NCBI GenBank assembly: GCA_903813345.2
Contig: CAIIXF020000002.1
Span: 29,756,926-29,820,925, forward strand
DNA length: 64,000 nucleotides
Origin: Owenia fusiformis
Taxonomy: Eukaryota > Annelida > Polychaeta > Sabellida > Oweniidae
Direction of reading: 5' to 3'
Shown here: positions 12,001-24,000 of the stretch, piece by piece
Position numbering within the stretch: the stretch's first letter is position 1
Layout of the letters: the number at the start of each line of letters is the position of its first letter
Made by a program: the position numbers and the translations under genes
The notes under the pieces: model-generated
Told to the model about the DNA's origin: nothing
The model's input: only the letters and a program-made list of their open reading frames with translations
Database searches by the model: none

Positions 12001-15000
12001 TCCACAAAAAGGTTGAAAAATTGAACAATATGTCACAACTTGAGGTGGTGACATAAAACTTATCTAGTGAAAATAGATACCATTATACTACTAACCGATA
12101 TATTGGGAATCGTTGAGTGCTGGGATTTTGACATGTCGTGTCGCCCATGCCATGTAGACACCGAACATGAGGAGCAAACCCTTGTAGGCGTAAAGTGCGC
12201 CTGTCCATTTGATCATATGAACAGAGTCACACGTGGCTAGTTGGGGAATGTAGAGCAGGTCAGGATCATTCTCAGAAGACTATCAATTTAAAACACAAAT
12301 ACAAAAGTTCTACCATGGTATATAGTATATTGCGCCATATTCTAAAACCTAGGATGAATCCTGAATAAAACATAATAAGATTCGACCATGCCATATAGGG
12401 TTATATATAATTTTACATATATTTTCGGAAAAAAACGACGATCACGAAAATACTTTAGCTAGCTTGATCTACCAGCCCCCTAGACCGCTTGTCCAAATCC
12501 ATGCAATGCAATTAACTTTGATTACTCACAACAATAGTGAAGTTGCTGACAGACTTGTACATTGGATCTACGAGCACCCAGAGAGATATGACGATCACAT
12601 CCACAATGAGGAGGGCACCAATAATAAACAATAGCTGCTTGTCCTTCAGCAACTGGAATACACATATTATCATGTTTTGGAATTCAATGTTGAATTCATG
12701 CAAAACAGTGTTTGGGACATCTATTTTGAATCAATCAATATTTATTTTTCAATTACAATTTCTGGTACAAAAGAGCCTGTCAATCGCCGATTTGAGAATT
12801 GCAGGCTAAGCTAATAGACGGACTATCATCCCATAGATTTAATAGTTATACATTCATGCACCAGCTTTGTTGTAATGACAGTCCTACCTTGCTTTTCAGT
12901 AAGCCCCTATTGACCCTAGTAAAGATCTGATAAACTCTGTACGTTTTGGTGAACATTGCACCAAACGCTAAGGAGAACCCAGCAGAGAAGAGAAAGGCAC
13001 GGACCTGAAAAAAAAGAACATTTGTTTTGAGAATAGCTGAGATCCTGAATGATGAGAAGGGGTGTTTAATATTGTTCCCTTACGCGCCGGGTCATTATTG
13101 CGGATATCCAATGCTTTTTTTCCTAATTTCTTCATGAATGGCTGTCGTCTTTTAATGTGTTTTTTAATAGGCCTACGCTTTGCATTTCCCATTTATCACT
13201 TGTCCATAAACATTTGCGTATGATTTGTACACCTTTTATCGAAACCTACAGCTGTAGTATAAAGAACGCTGCTACTTTATATTTCTCTAATAGTTTCGAA
13301 ACTAGTGATCCAACAATGGCACTGTTTTGTTTTTGATCCCTTTGCTTTAATTTTCAAAATGTCAGGCTAACTCATCCTCCTAAGCATATGTCCAAAGTCC
13401 GAACTCCTTTCCTCGAAAAAATGCAAAAGGAAAGGAAATATTTGGGAATTTGGAGTCCTGCGCTCATGGCTCTGGGCGAGGTTCTTTAAATACTGTTTTC
13501 TTACTGTGCAAACGACTGGATAAGCCTGCTCCAATACAGCGTTGTTGTCAACCCCTAACAACATGACTCCAATATACACAAGGAGACACCCAACTACTGC
13601 AACGTTATTCAGCTTAGGACTGGACAGTTTGATATATCTACAAATAAAAGGTTGCTTTGTCATTTTCTCCTTGAGGAATCCGTCCAAACAGATGTGGTTC
13701 AAGATGGTTTCTCTAACTTAATTACTATAGCCATTCTTGGGACACATTATACGTGTGATCATTATTACTATCTTCCTATGAAATGTGTATCTAGGGTGTT
13801 CTAATGCCTCACTTACTTCAAGCGTCTGTAGTAAATGTTAAAGATGAGGAATGTGACTGCAAGTACCATCCCGGCAAAGCTGAGGCCACACATCAGGAAG
13901 AAAGTAAGACCCTCTATGACGATATCTCGGGTTAAGATCGTATAGCTGTCAACGGGAATTCGACCTCCTATAATAATGATAATATTATGGTATTGTTTTG
14001 TAGAGGTATATCAAGAAACTGAATAAGCTGAAACAAGATATGGCAATTCTAAAATATAAGGTATAAGTTATAAGATTCCCTAAATATAAGCTTAAGGTAT
14101 TCGCATAAGGTCTAACATATAAACATAAGGTTTAAGGTCCTAAAAGTATAAGGTGTTCACAAAATCATATTCACCTTTCCAAATTGGCTCGACACAACCT
14201 GAGCAATTAAAATCAAGTGTGTTATTTTCTGGGTAAAACAAGGCAAATCTTCGTTCTGTTCCATTCTGATTCTGTTTAAAGACAGTTATCCCACGTCTAT
14301 CTGGGCCTTTAAACGATACTGGTCCCTGGAAATGACATTAATATTGACTCCACTAGGGTTCGATTTTAGTGACCTATTTTATCATAATTAATCATTATTA
14401 AAAGATATTTCATTCGTCTATGTTTGCGATCACATTCATTTACTGTAAATTGTGTATGATAGTCCATAACACAATAAGACACGTGACTCGAATCATCTAA
14501 CCAGTCTTGTTGAGAGTTAAATAATTAATTAAAAATCCCTTTCATGAAGAAGACTTACAGAAACTCCAACAAACTCTAGGTCACCCATAGCCCTGAAAAA
14601 CGTATGTAGCCACTCTCCTGACATGTTTCCCTTGTAATTAAAAGCAGTCAGTGGTATATTTTGGTTCAGGCGCTCTTTCATCATCTTGAGGCTATTGTTC
14701 AGAGTCAAGGCTACGGTCCAGATGGTGTCATACGTCACTGTAGCAAATGGACTTATTGGACGCGGACCTCCGTATCTTTTGTAAGACTCGAAAAACATCT
14801 CAGTAGACTAAAGTGAGACAAGTTTAACCGTCAGATTATTACATGAATACCATACAAATGTATCAATGCATGTATCTTAAGAAAGTACATTGGAGACAAT
14901 AATGTCTTTTAAAATTCCTTTTGAATTGCTGAACATCATTTTTCATCATTTACTTACTTTCAACATCAGAAAAACTACCTATTAAACTGTTGTAAATTCA

Positions 15001-18000
15001 CACAATTGCACTCATATTTCAATATACCCAGGTTATAACAAGACTTATACTTACAAGTCCGGAGATTGAGCGCTTCTGTCCGATGATAGAATTGAGTCCG
15101 TCCACTCCTATGTATCCGTTAACTGCCGTCGCCATTTCCTGCTTGGTACAGTTAGTTTCCCCCTCCACCTGCCACCAATCTTCTGTATACCACCCTAGTA
15201 GCACCCACACATATCTTCTCCCATAGAGACCTGCCTTGTATGCCTAAATATACATGAGTTCAATCATATACACTCTCCTGCAAAAATTCGGCAACTCTGT
15301 GAAACCTACCTGTTCATTTTTGAAAATTAAATCGGAAAACATTAGTTTGATGATGTCTTAAATCACCATACATTAAAAGGCTTAAAATATGCTTCATTAC
15401 AAGGGATCTGAATTATTGTTGCCAAAATAGAAGAGTGTATTCATGCTTTTCATTGGTTGAAACGGGCATATCTTCTCAAAAGGTGGACCACATGTTCCTA
15501 TAATAAGACCTCATTTTTAGAAAGTAGGTTCCAGTCGGTAAAATTGTAATACACCCCTGCATAAGTTTGGCAAACAAAAGTCCCCTTCTGGATCGCATCA
15601 GCCTGCTTATATTTGGAGATTTCAATAAATTCATCAACATTTTCCTGAACTATTAAAACTAGAGTAACAGCCTTTAACACTTTTTTAACACAATTTATCA
15701 AATGAAAAGCTTCCGGTTGCCGACGTCATACCGGTAGGTGGAGTATGCCTCGCTATTTCATAAACCTGACACAGCGTATATGTACGAAATGATATAAAAC
15801 ACACAACCATACACACGACATACCTGACAAAACACCTGACGAGCTGCATTTTCTTGGAAACTGCCTATGAAGACTCTTACATCTTCTTCCTGTCAATACA
15901 ATAGACATTATCATCCGGGACTTATATAATATGAATGTCCACGTTAACACATAACAGGGAAGTTCCGCGACACATTAATAGGGAGGTTAAGCTACACGTT
16001 TTTCAGAAAACTTGTACGTGAACGTGTTATACTGTTGTAAGAATACTGGGAAGAGGAGGGGTGATTCCAAGAGGACGATAATTCTACACATTCATGTGCA
16101 TACGGGTCCAATTAAAAACGTGTTTCTGAACTTCCCAAATAGTGAGGATAGCTCAATTTATCACAAAACCTGAGTGTTATGTGGAAATTATGTTCATTAC
16201 TTCTTTTAATACAAATAGATGTCGAGGCGTAAGACACTTCGCTCAGACTTTGTTAGATTTTGAATAAAGTAGAAAAGAATCCGTGGGAGGATAGGAATAT
16301 GTCAGAGCTGTACCGATTATCCAATTGAAACATGGATCTTTTAACGTTTAAGTGGCTCAGCTCAGTCAACTCCTTAAATACAATATATACAAAAATCAAA
16401 CAACCTGCAAGTCGAGAGTACACTGACACATAAATACAAACTTTTTTTTCTATGTAAATAAATTGTTGTATGGGGCTTTCTAGGTGTCTAATTCAAGCTA
16501 AATTATTTCATATTCACAGACAACGAGCGAGCCCCCCCCCCCCGCTTGCCAAAACTTCTTTCGAAATCATGCAGTTTTCACGATTCTAAACACTTTTCAA
16601 GTGATTTTGGCCATTTTTGGGGCAAATTTATCAAAAGTGAACCCCCTGGAATTTTTTAAAAAGTGACCTCCTTGGCAATTCCTGGTTGCGGGCCTGCTCA
16701 ACAAAATATTTGTCCAAATGTAATGTTTTGTTTTGATGGCCAGATAGATCGTCTGACTGTACGAATTTTGAACAGTTGACAAGCGGTCATAAAACATCCT
16801 CAGAACACAGGCCTCCAGAACTCGCACCTCGTTCTTCTGGAAGAAGGAAGGAACGTAATGAATGATGTCTAGAGCCCTGCGTTCGAATGATGCCTGTAAA
16901 AAGAGAATGTGAATTTTTAACGTACTTTAAGTTCTTGTATCTTGGACTCCAGATCGTTGCCCTCATTGCCATGCCTGAACGTCAAGGTCGGTTTCACAGT
17001 AATGTTTGCTTTATCAAACACACCTATCATGTCATTCATTGCCTAGAAATAAAATAAGAATGCATTACTGCTACACACTCCTGACCCCCCTATCACACCA
17101 AACTAGTTCTTACCCGTTCTTGCCAGTCCTACGAAAACGTCGTAAAACGGGCTCAATCTGACTGTGGTCGGGAAATATGTCTGAAATAATTAGCTTCTTC
17201 GTTCTTAAACAGTCTTCAATACGTCCATCTCGTTCGCAGTTCGTTCAGGTCGCACCACGTCGGTGTGCAACGTACTAGAACGCGTCCCTTAGTCTAGAAG
17301 GTCAACATGACCTGATAACAGAACGGCATGGTCGCCATCGAATTTTGAATCGATTCAAAATTCTAAAATCACATTCCCGTCTGAGAACGTTTATAAAGTT
17401 CGTAAATAGACCTTAGAAAGTTGCAGCTACGTTCATTCCGTTCGCACACAGTTTAAAACCAGTTTTGGAGAACGCAGTGGCAACTTGTTTGGTGTGATAG
17501 CTATATTTTTGCTAACTCGTTCATAAGCAGTGTTAAATACGTTCATAATCAGTTTAAACCCGTTTGCAATTAGTTCTACCTCGTTCTCAACACGTCCGCA
17601 GACAGTTCAACTCGTTGTTAAAACGTCCCTAGTAGGATTGAAGTACGACGGTTCCGTTCGTAGTACGTCCAGCTCGTCGTTAGTACGTTGTCACTCGTTC
17701 TAATTGTAGAACGTGACGACCACGAGAACATTTTGAGCATTGTCTGAGTTCTAGAGGACCTACCGGTTCGAGTACGTTCGATGAAGTTTGTAAATAGATC
17801 CCAAACGGTTCTTAGTAGGTCCAGTCCGTTCGTACACAGTTGAAGCCCGTTTTCGAGAACGTAGTTAGAACTAGTTTGGTGTGATAGTAGGGTTACTAAA
17901 GTTTGAAAAGACCATATTCACGCTTGATATCGTGTAAGAACCTGTTGTTTGATTTACACCCCCCCCCTTCCAAGAAAAGGTTGGCAACTGGATTGCGTGT

Positions 18001-21000
18001 TTAATGCCTGGGTTTGGGGGTTCAAAACATTCATCAAATTAGAAATAAGACTTATGGCTACTAAACTTATGGAGGGGAGTGTGTGACAAAGATTAATTTC
18101 TAAATTCAACAAACATGCTTGAACACATAGTCCCATGGTGGAGTTTGCTTTTTCCAAATGCTTAAGGGGAGTGTAGCAATCAAACTCATAATTAAGAAAT
18201 ATAGACCGAAGAGCATGTATTATATCGACGAATAAATAGCACAGGGCTAGGCACAAACGTTTTCCGTACCCCCAGCGAAAGATGGGAGTGAGGGGTTTGA
18301 TAGCATTAGTGCCTAGCCCTAAGGTATTTATTAGTCGGTATAATACCTGATCTGAGGTCTATATCACGATTCGAACATGAAAACTCACCAACATTTTTCA
18401 AATTATTTATACTTATTAATGACAGTTTTCTTTAACATGGATAGGTCTGCCATCAAACGAATCACCAGCGCTCGTTTAATGGCCATATTCCACAAACCAG
18501 CCTAATGCGGGACAATTACGAGAGATGAGCTTTCGCCCATAATTGTGTCAGCTCTCTGAAATGCGACTTTATTTTACCATAGACAATGGGTACTGTAGCA
18601 GTAGCATCAATCAAGATAATATGCTTGCTGTCTCGTCACCGTGCTAATAAGCTCACATCCGAAAATTCACTCTATAATTTAACCCTCTGATTGGATTATG
18701 CAAAGGCCACAGGAACTACATAATCAAGAATTATTGAACGAAAAAACTACAATCAACTAAAGTCGTCTAGTACTTCCATCTCTTCAATGAGGCTTTATTT
18801 ATTGATGCTGAAGTTATTTATTGTTTGAGTTTTCTCATTAGTGGTGATAGACATAATGACTTTGGACTAATTAGCAATGAGCTACTAATGTGCTTATAAC
18901 ATGATTAAGCTTACAGGAGCTGTGCTTTTTCTCAGTCCGATACACACAAATGCCTGTACAAGAAGTGAAAGAAAAAGAAGTTTGGGCTTTGGTTATATCC
19001 CTTTCAGTTTTCAATATCATTCTACTATACCTTGCACTTGGTGTTCATGAGCAACCCATTTGGCTTATTAGTAATGATTATGCTATTTGTTTTCATGTGT
19101 TTGTTCCTTATGAATGGTTTATCGGATATCTGTTAGATGTTCATAAGGTATTTTCAAAAATATACTAACAACACAATTAGACAAACAGAGTATCTTATGC
19201 ATTTCTAGGGGTTAGGTATAGTATGGTGATATTCGATTTAGCAAAAGTAGTTATCTTACTATTTTAAGTTGATATTAATGAGGTATGGTAAGGGAGAATT
19301 CTACTATTCTGGGTACGGCTGTCACACACAAATGCCCGTACAAGAAGTGAAGGAAAAAGAAGTTTGGGCTCTGGTTGTATCCCTTTCAGATTTCAATATC
19401 ATTCTACTATACCTTGCACTTGGTGTTCATGAGCAACCCATTTGGCTTATTAGTAATGATTATGTTATTTGTTTTCATGTGTCCGTTCCTTATGAATGGT
19501 TTATCGGATGACTGTTAGATGTCAATAAGGTATACTTTCACAATACTCACAATGAACTCACAATGAACTCACAATACTTTCACTTGGCACCTTTTTAGGT
19601 GGATCCCGGCTATGGCATTAATGGTTGAGAAATAGGGATCGAAACCAGCCATAGTTTTCTCCTGATGACCATTGTGAATTATTGTGTTTTATGGATTTTG
19701 GCGACGGCTTTTGTGAATGGATGTTGACCCTTTGAAATGTCTATGGACTTGGAGACTGGATTTAATCTATCCCACATCGTTTGAGACTGAATGCTCTATC
19801 TTGTATGAGTACTTGTATCTACAACAATTTTTGAGGTTATGAGTATTGGCTTTCAATTGGCTATCAATTTTTTTTCTTCAACATGTATTGTAATGACTTC
19901 AGTATGAATGAAATGCCCCTCGGTCTTCTGGTCTTGGATTGTGATATTGATTCAAACATGACCGTGCTCTATTCGAATTTCTCAACCAATCAGAATGCAG
20001 CATAGCCAATATAGAACGTTCTCTAATTCTCCATAGATGCACGACCATGCTCTATTCAATCTGCAATTTGCATTGTTTTGAGTGACGTCACATCTCAGCT
20101 GCACATCTGGGGCTCTGTCCGGGGATAGCATGCGTATTCTTCCTTCATGCCCGTTCCACAGACACGGCTTTTACTAATTTTTATGTTTGTTGAATGGTGG
20201 GGGAAAGGTTTCTTTTCACGTTAGATCATGGTTTTGGGCTATATGGGGTTTGTTTTTCTTAATTGGTATGCACTTAGAGTTTGCTTTTTCTTGTTAAGTT
20301 CCATTACAACTTTTGGTCCTTTCCCTTTTGGCACTAGTGCTTATATATTCAAAAATATACTAAACAAAACAATTAGACAAACAGAATATCTAGGGGTTAG
20401 GTATAGTATAGTGATATGCAAAAGTAGTCATCTTACTATTTTAAGTCAATATTAATGAGGTATGGTAATGCCTTGGTCACATAGGCTCCGATTTTCACTA
20501 CGGCGCCCGGCCGATGAGTATTTTGTTCAAAATTGGCCGGCGAGCCTGGGCATCGTACGGGCGCCGGGCGATGATCGCCACTCATCGGCCGATTTTTAGA
20601 CATCGTACGGGCGCCGGCAGAGTTTTATCGCGGAGATAAAAGTTGCCGATGTCTTGGCGATTTTTTCTCAACCAAACTCATCGGTACCTACCCGGCCGTG
20701 TCCCGTCCGGTCATCGTACGATTATCTTACGGCGCCCGGTGGCATCGCACGGTCATCTTGGGATTTTGCGTGCTGATTTGTTAGATAAATCTTAATAATG
20801 ATTACTTATAAAGTGATATAACGGTTTTAAAAATAATGAGGTAAGGAATTATAATTACTACACACAGTCAAAGATTTTTTATAAAACATAAATGGAACGA
20901 TTAGTAGGCGTACTGTAAAACAATGACACACATTTGAATGGCTGGGTGGTAGGGTTGATCTAGTCGTTTTTATGCGTATATTCACTCATGCATATACCAT

Positions 21001-24000
21001 TACAAATCCTTTATTTTAAAAATCTTCTGAATGTTTTTGTGAGTACAGTATTTTCAAGGGTCACAATTTCAATACGAAAGTTCACTGTCTCAATTACAGT
21101 TAATATGCCAAAGACTAAGGATAATGGGGATAAGGCCAATGGGCCATATATGAGGAAGGCCTTGGGAAGACAGGTGGAAAAATGCTATGGGGCTGGTGGA
21201 TGACTAAGATTTAGATGTGTCGAAGGAAGAGGGTACTCCACTTGAAATAGAAGAAAAAATTGCCAATTTCATTAAAGATATATTTTTATGACCAAACAAA
21301 TTCTCTTTACGAGAACAGACAAAAGAAAGATGCAGAAATAGGGAATTTTGCTAATAGCATCGGATGGACAGGTAGACATAGTATTTGTTAATATGAAAGA
21401 TCTAAAAATGAATTAAGGCCAGGGTGCAGACCTCGTGCAGTATGGCAAGTGATTTTAGACGGTCATATCTTTCACCATGAGTACTTTCTGGGCATAAATT
21501 CAGTGTTTTTATTAAAACAATATGTTTTCTTTCAATTGAAGTACCCATGATAGTAAAAATATCAATCAAACAATTTGAAAAATTATGAATAGGGACCCCT
21601 TGTCGGCATTTTTCTTCTTCTAAATATTGAACCTATTTACTCAAAAGAGGATCTTCTTTTTCTGATTTTTATTGCATGCAAACATTATTATATCCTGGAA
21701 GTCCTGTCTATCGAAGTAATTCGTTTTCAAATCTTGCGTTCACGCCATGTGGAACAGTCATACTGGGTCATACAAGAATTTAGTATAAATCTAGAGGCCT
21801 GTAGATCGACCGATGTGCCGTACGGCCATCGGCAGATAGCCTTGCGATACCTGTGCGATGTCTTTCAGATTCAATTGATTGCGGGCGCCGTACGATGCCT
21901 GTACTTATGTGACCATACTCACGATTAGATCAAGACATCGGTGAAAAGTCACCGGCGCCCGGTCGATTTAGAAATCAGCCGATGACTACTCATCGGCCGG
22001 CGCCCGGCGGCTATGTGACCTAGGCATAAGAGAGAATACTATTCTGGGTTCGGTTGTTTCATGAATTTGGGGCATTGACATTTTTGGCACGCTAATTGCT
22101 GTAGGGAAAATATACAGGTATACATATTACATACCCGCATATATACACTCTACTATACCTAACCCCTAGAAATGAATAAGATACTCTGTTTGTTTAATTG
22201 CATTGTTTAGTATATTTTTGAAAGTACCTTATTAACATCTAACTTTCAACCAATAAACCATTAATAAGGAACAGACAAATAAAAACAAATAACATAATTA
22301 TTACTAATAAGCCTTGCTCATGAACACCAAATGCAAGGTATAGTAGAGTGATATACCCAAAAAGGATGCGGTACACATTTGTGGTGGCTTCATGAATACG
22401 GGCTCTACTGATGCCTACTATTACAGATGGTTCCTAGTCAACTCGGCCCCTAGTTAACTCGGACCCTAGTCAACTTGGACCCTAGTTAACTCGGACCCTA
22501 GTCAACTCGGATCCTAGTCAACTTGGACCTATGTATTTTTTTGTATTTTTCTTTAGTTTGAGCATTAAAATGATAAGGTATATATAAAAACAACATTAAT
22601 CATATATAATTGTTAGATAAAACAATGGTTGATAAAGGTAAAAAATAATTCTGACACTTTTGAGTCAATCATAAACCATTCAGCCTGATTGTGAAATCAT
22701 ATACTGGTAGGAATAAATATGAAATAAGAGTTTGATTTTACATGAAACCAGTTAATTTGTCTTACAAACAAATAGTATGTGACAGTTGAGAGGTTAAGCT
22801 TTGCATATATAATCGAAACTGAACCTGTACGTATCACTCGACCATATACAAATTCATGTAGCCTTCTCATATAAATAGCCGTTCAAATCCAGAGTTTGTT
22901 TAGACTACACCATAGCGTCTAATGATTCTATAGTATGTCATTGATGCGGTTTTATAGCTGGTTTTCTAATACATATTTTAAACGAGCTCGTTTCGTAAGA
23001 TTTTTGGCCCTAAATCATGCATGACATACATCATCGTGTTCAGCAAGAATTCAACTGTGCATCGAAATCAAAATTGACAGCATAGTGTTCAATAGACACG
23101 AGTAAAATGGTTCCCGTTGACCCAAAGTCAAATTTCAAAATCTCCCGTTCTAAACCCGAAACTCTGAAGCTGAAAGAGTATCTGAAGTAAACTAAGCGCG
23201 CATAAAACTATGAGCGCTCGATACATTCCTTTGTTAATTTTTGTACTTTGCGTTCACGGTTACGTTGTGAAAAACATCGTTAGCTTAACCTCTCCAATAA
23301 ATTAGAAATTCAACGTGAATTAAATGTTATTGACCTCAATTCTTCAAACCAAGTTAAAAGGGGTAAACATGTTAAATTAATTGAAAGCCCATGATTTTTA
23401 AGAATTTCTTAAAGAAAGTAAAAGATTAAAGTTTCAAATCAAATTATAACACCATATTTGGTAATTTTGTAACTTGTATTTGATTTATTAAATCAAAATA
23501 CATTTCAAATTCCCCACTCATTGAATATTTTACTAAGGTCACCAAATTATTTAATCATTGTATTTCCATATTTGAAGCTTTGAAATATGAAATAAAAATG
23601 TGTAATGAAATAATAATGTATTTTCGAAAAACAGAAAGTAATTTTACACACATGTTTAGAAAATGAATTTGGAAATAAAATTGTTTAAAGATTCTCGCAA
23701 TCTTTATCCAAGCAGCGTTTGCGAGTGTGTCGGCTCACGTATAAAAGGCGAATCCAACTCAAATCCATGCAGGGGTGTAATGAGGTACTCGAATAGGAAA
23801 GAGCTCGTGAAATCTGAATTTATATTCACATGGTCAATGTTTACACATGTTTGGAGTTATTGAAGAAAATGTGATATGGGTGTGGTTCCGAATTTGAAGC
23901 CATTGCTGGAAAATATGATTTTAATACGTGAAATTATATCTATAAATACAGCACTAAAAATAACAGTACATGTACATGTATGATTGTGTTCAGAAATGTT

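Noticed and set aside
11546-12016. 156-codon plus-strand frame
   Set aside because: It lies antisense to exon 14 and intron 13; the minus strand there encodes TM6-TM7 with conserved motifs.
12512-12529. Extension of exon 12 past its donor
   Set aside because: The frame ends after VSNQS; the GTGAGT donor at 12529 keeps phase with exon 13.
16597-16827. Extended receptor exon running to 16597
   Set aside because: Beyond about 16770 the frame enters a dispersed repeat shared with 42221-42370 and has no usable donor.
22434-22530. CRISPR-like array
   Set aside because: Units are contiguous 16-mers with no spacers, in animal DNA, and are mirrored at the other end of a transposon.
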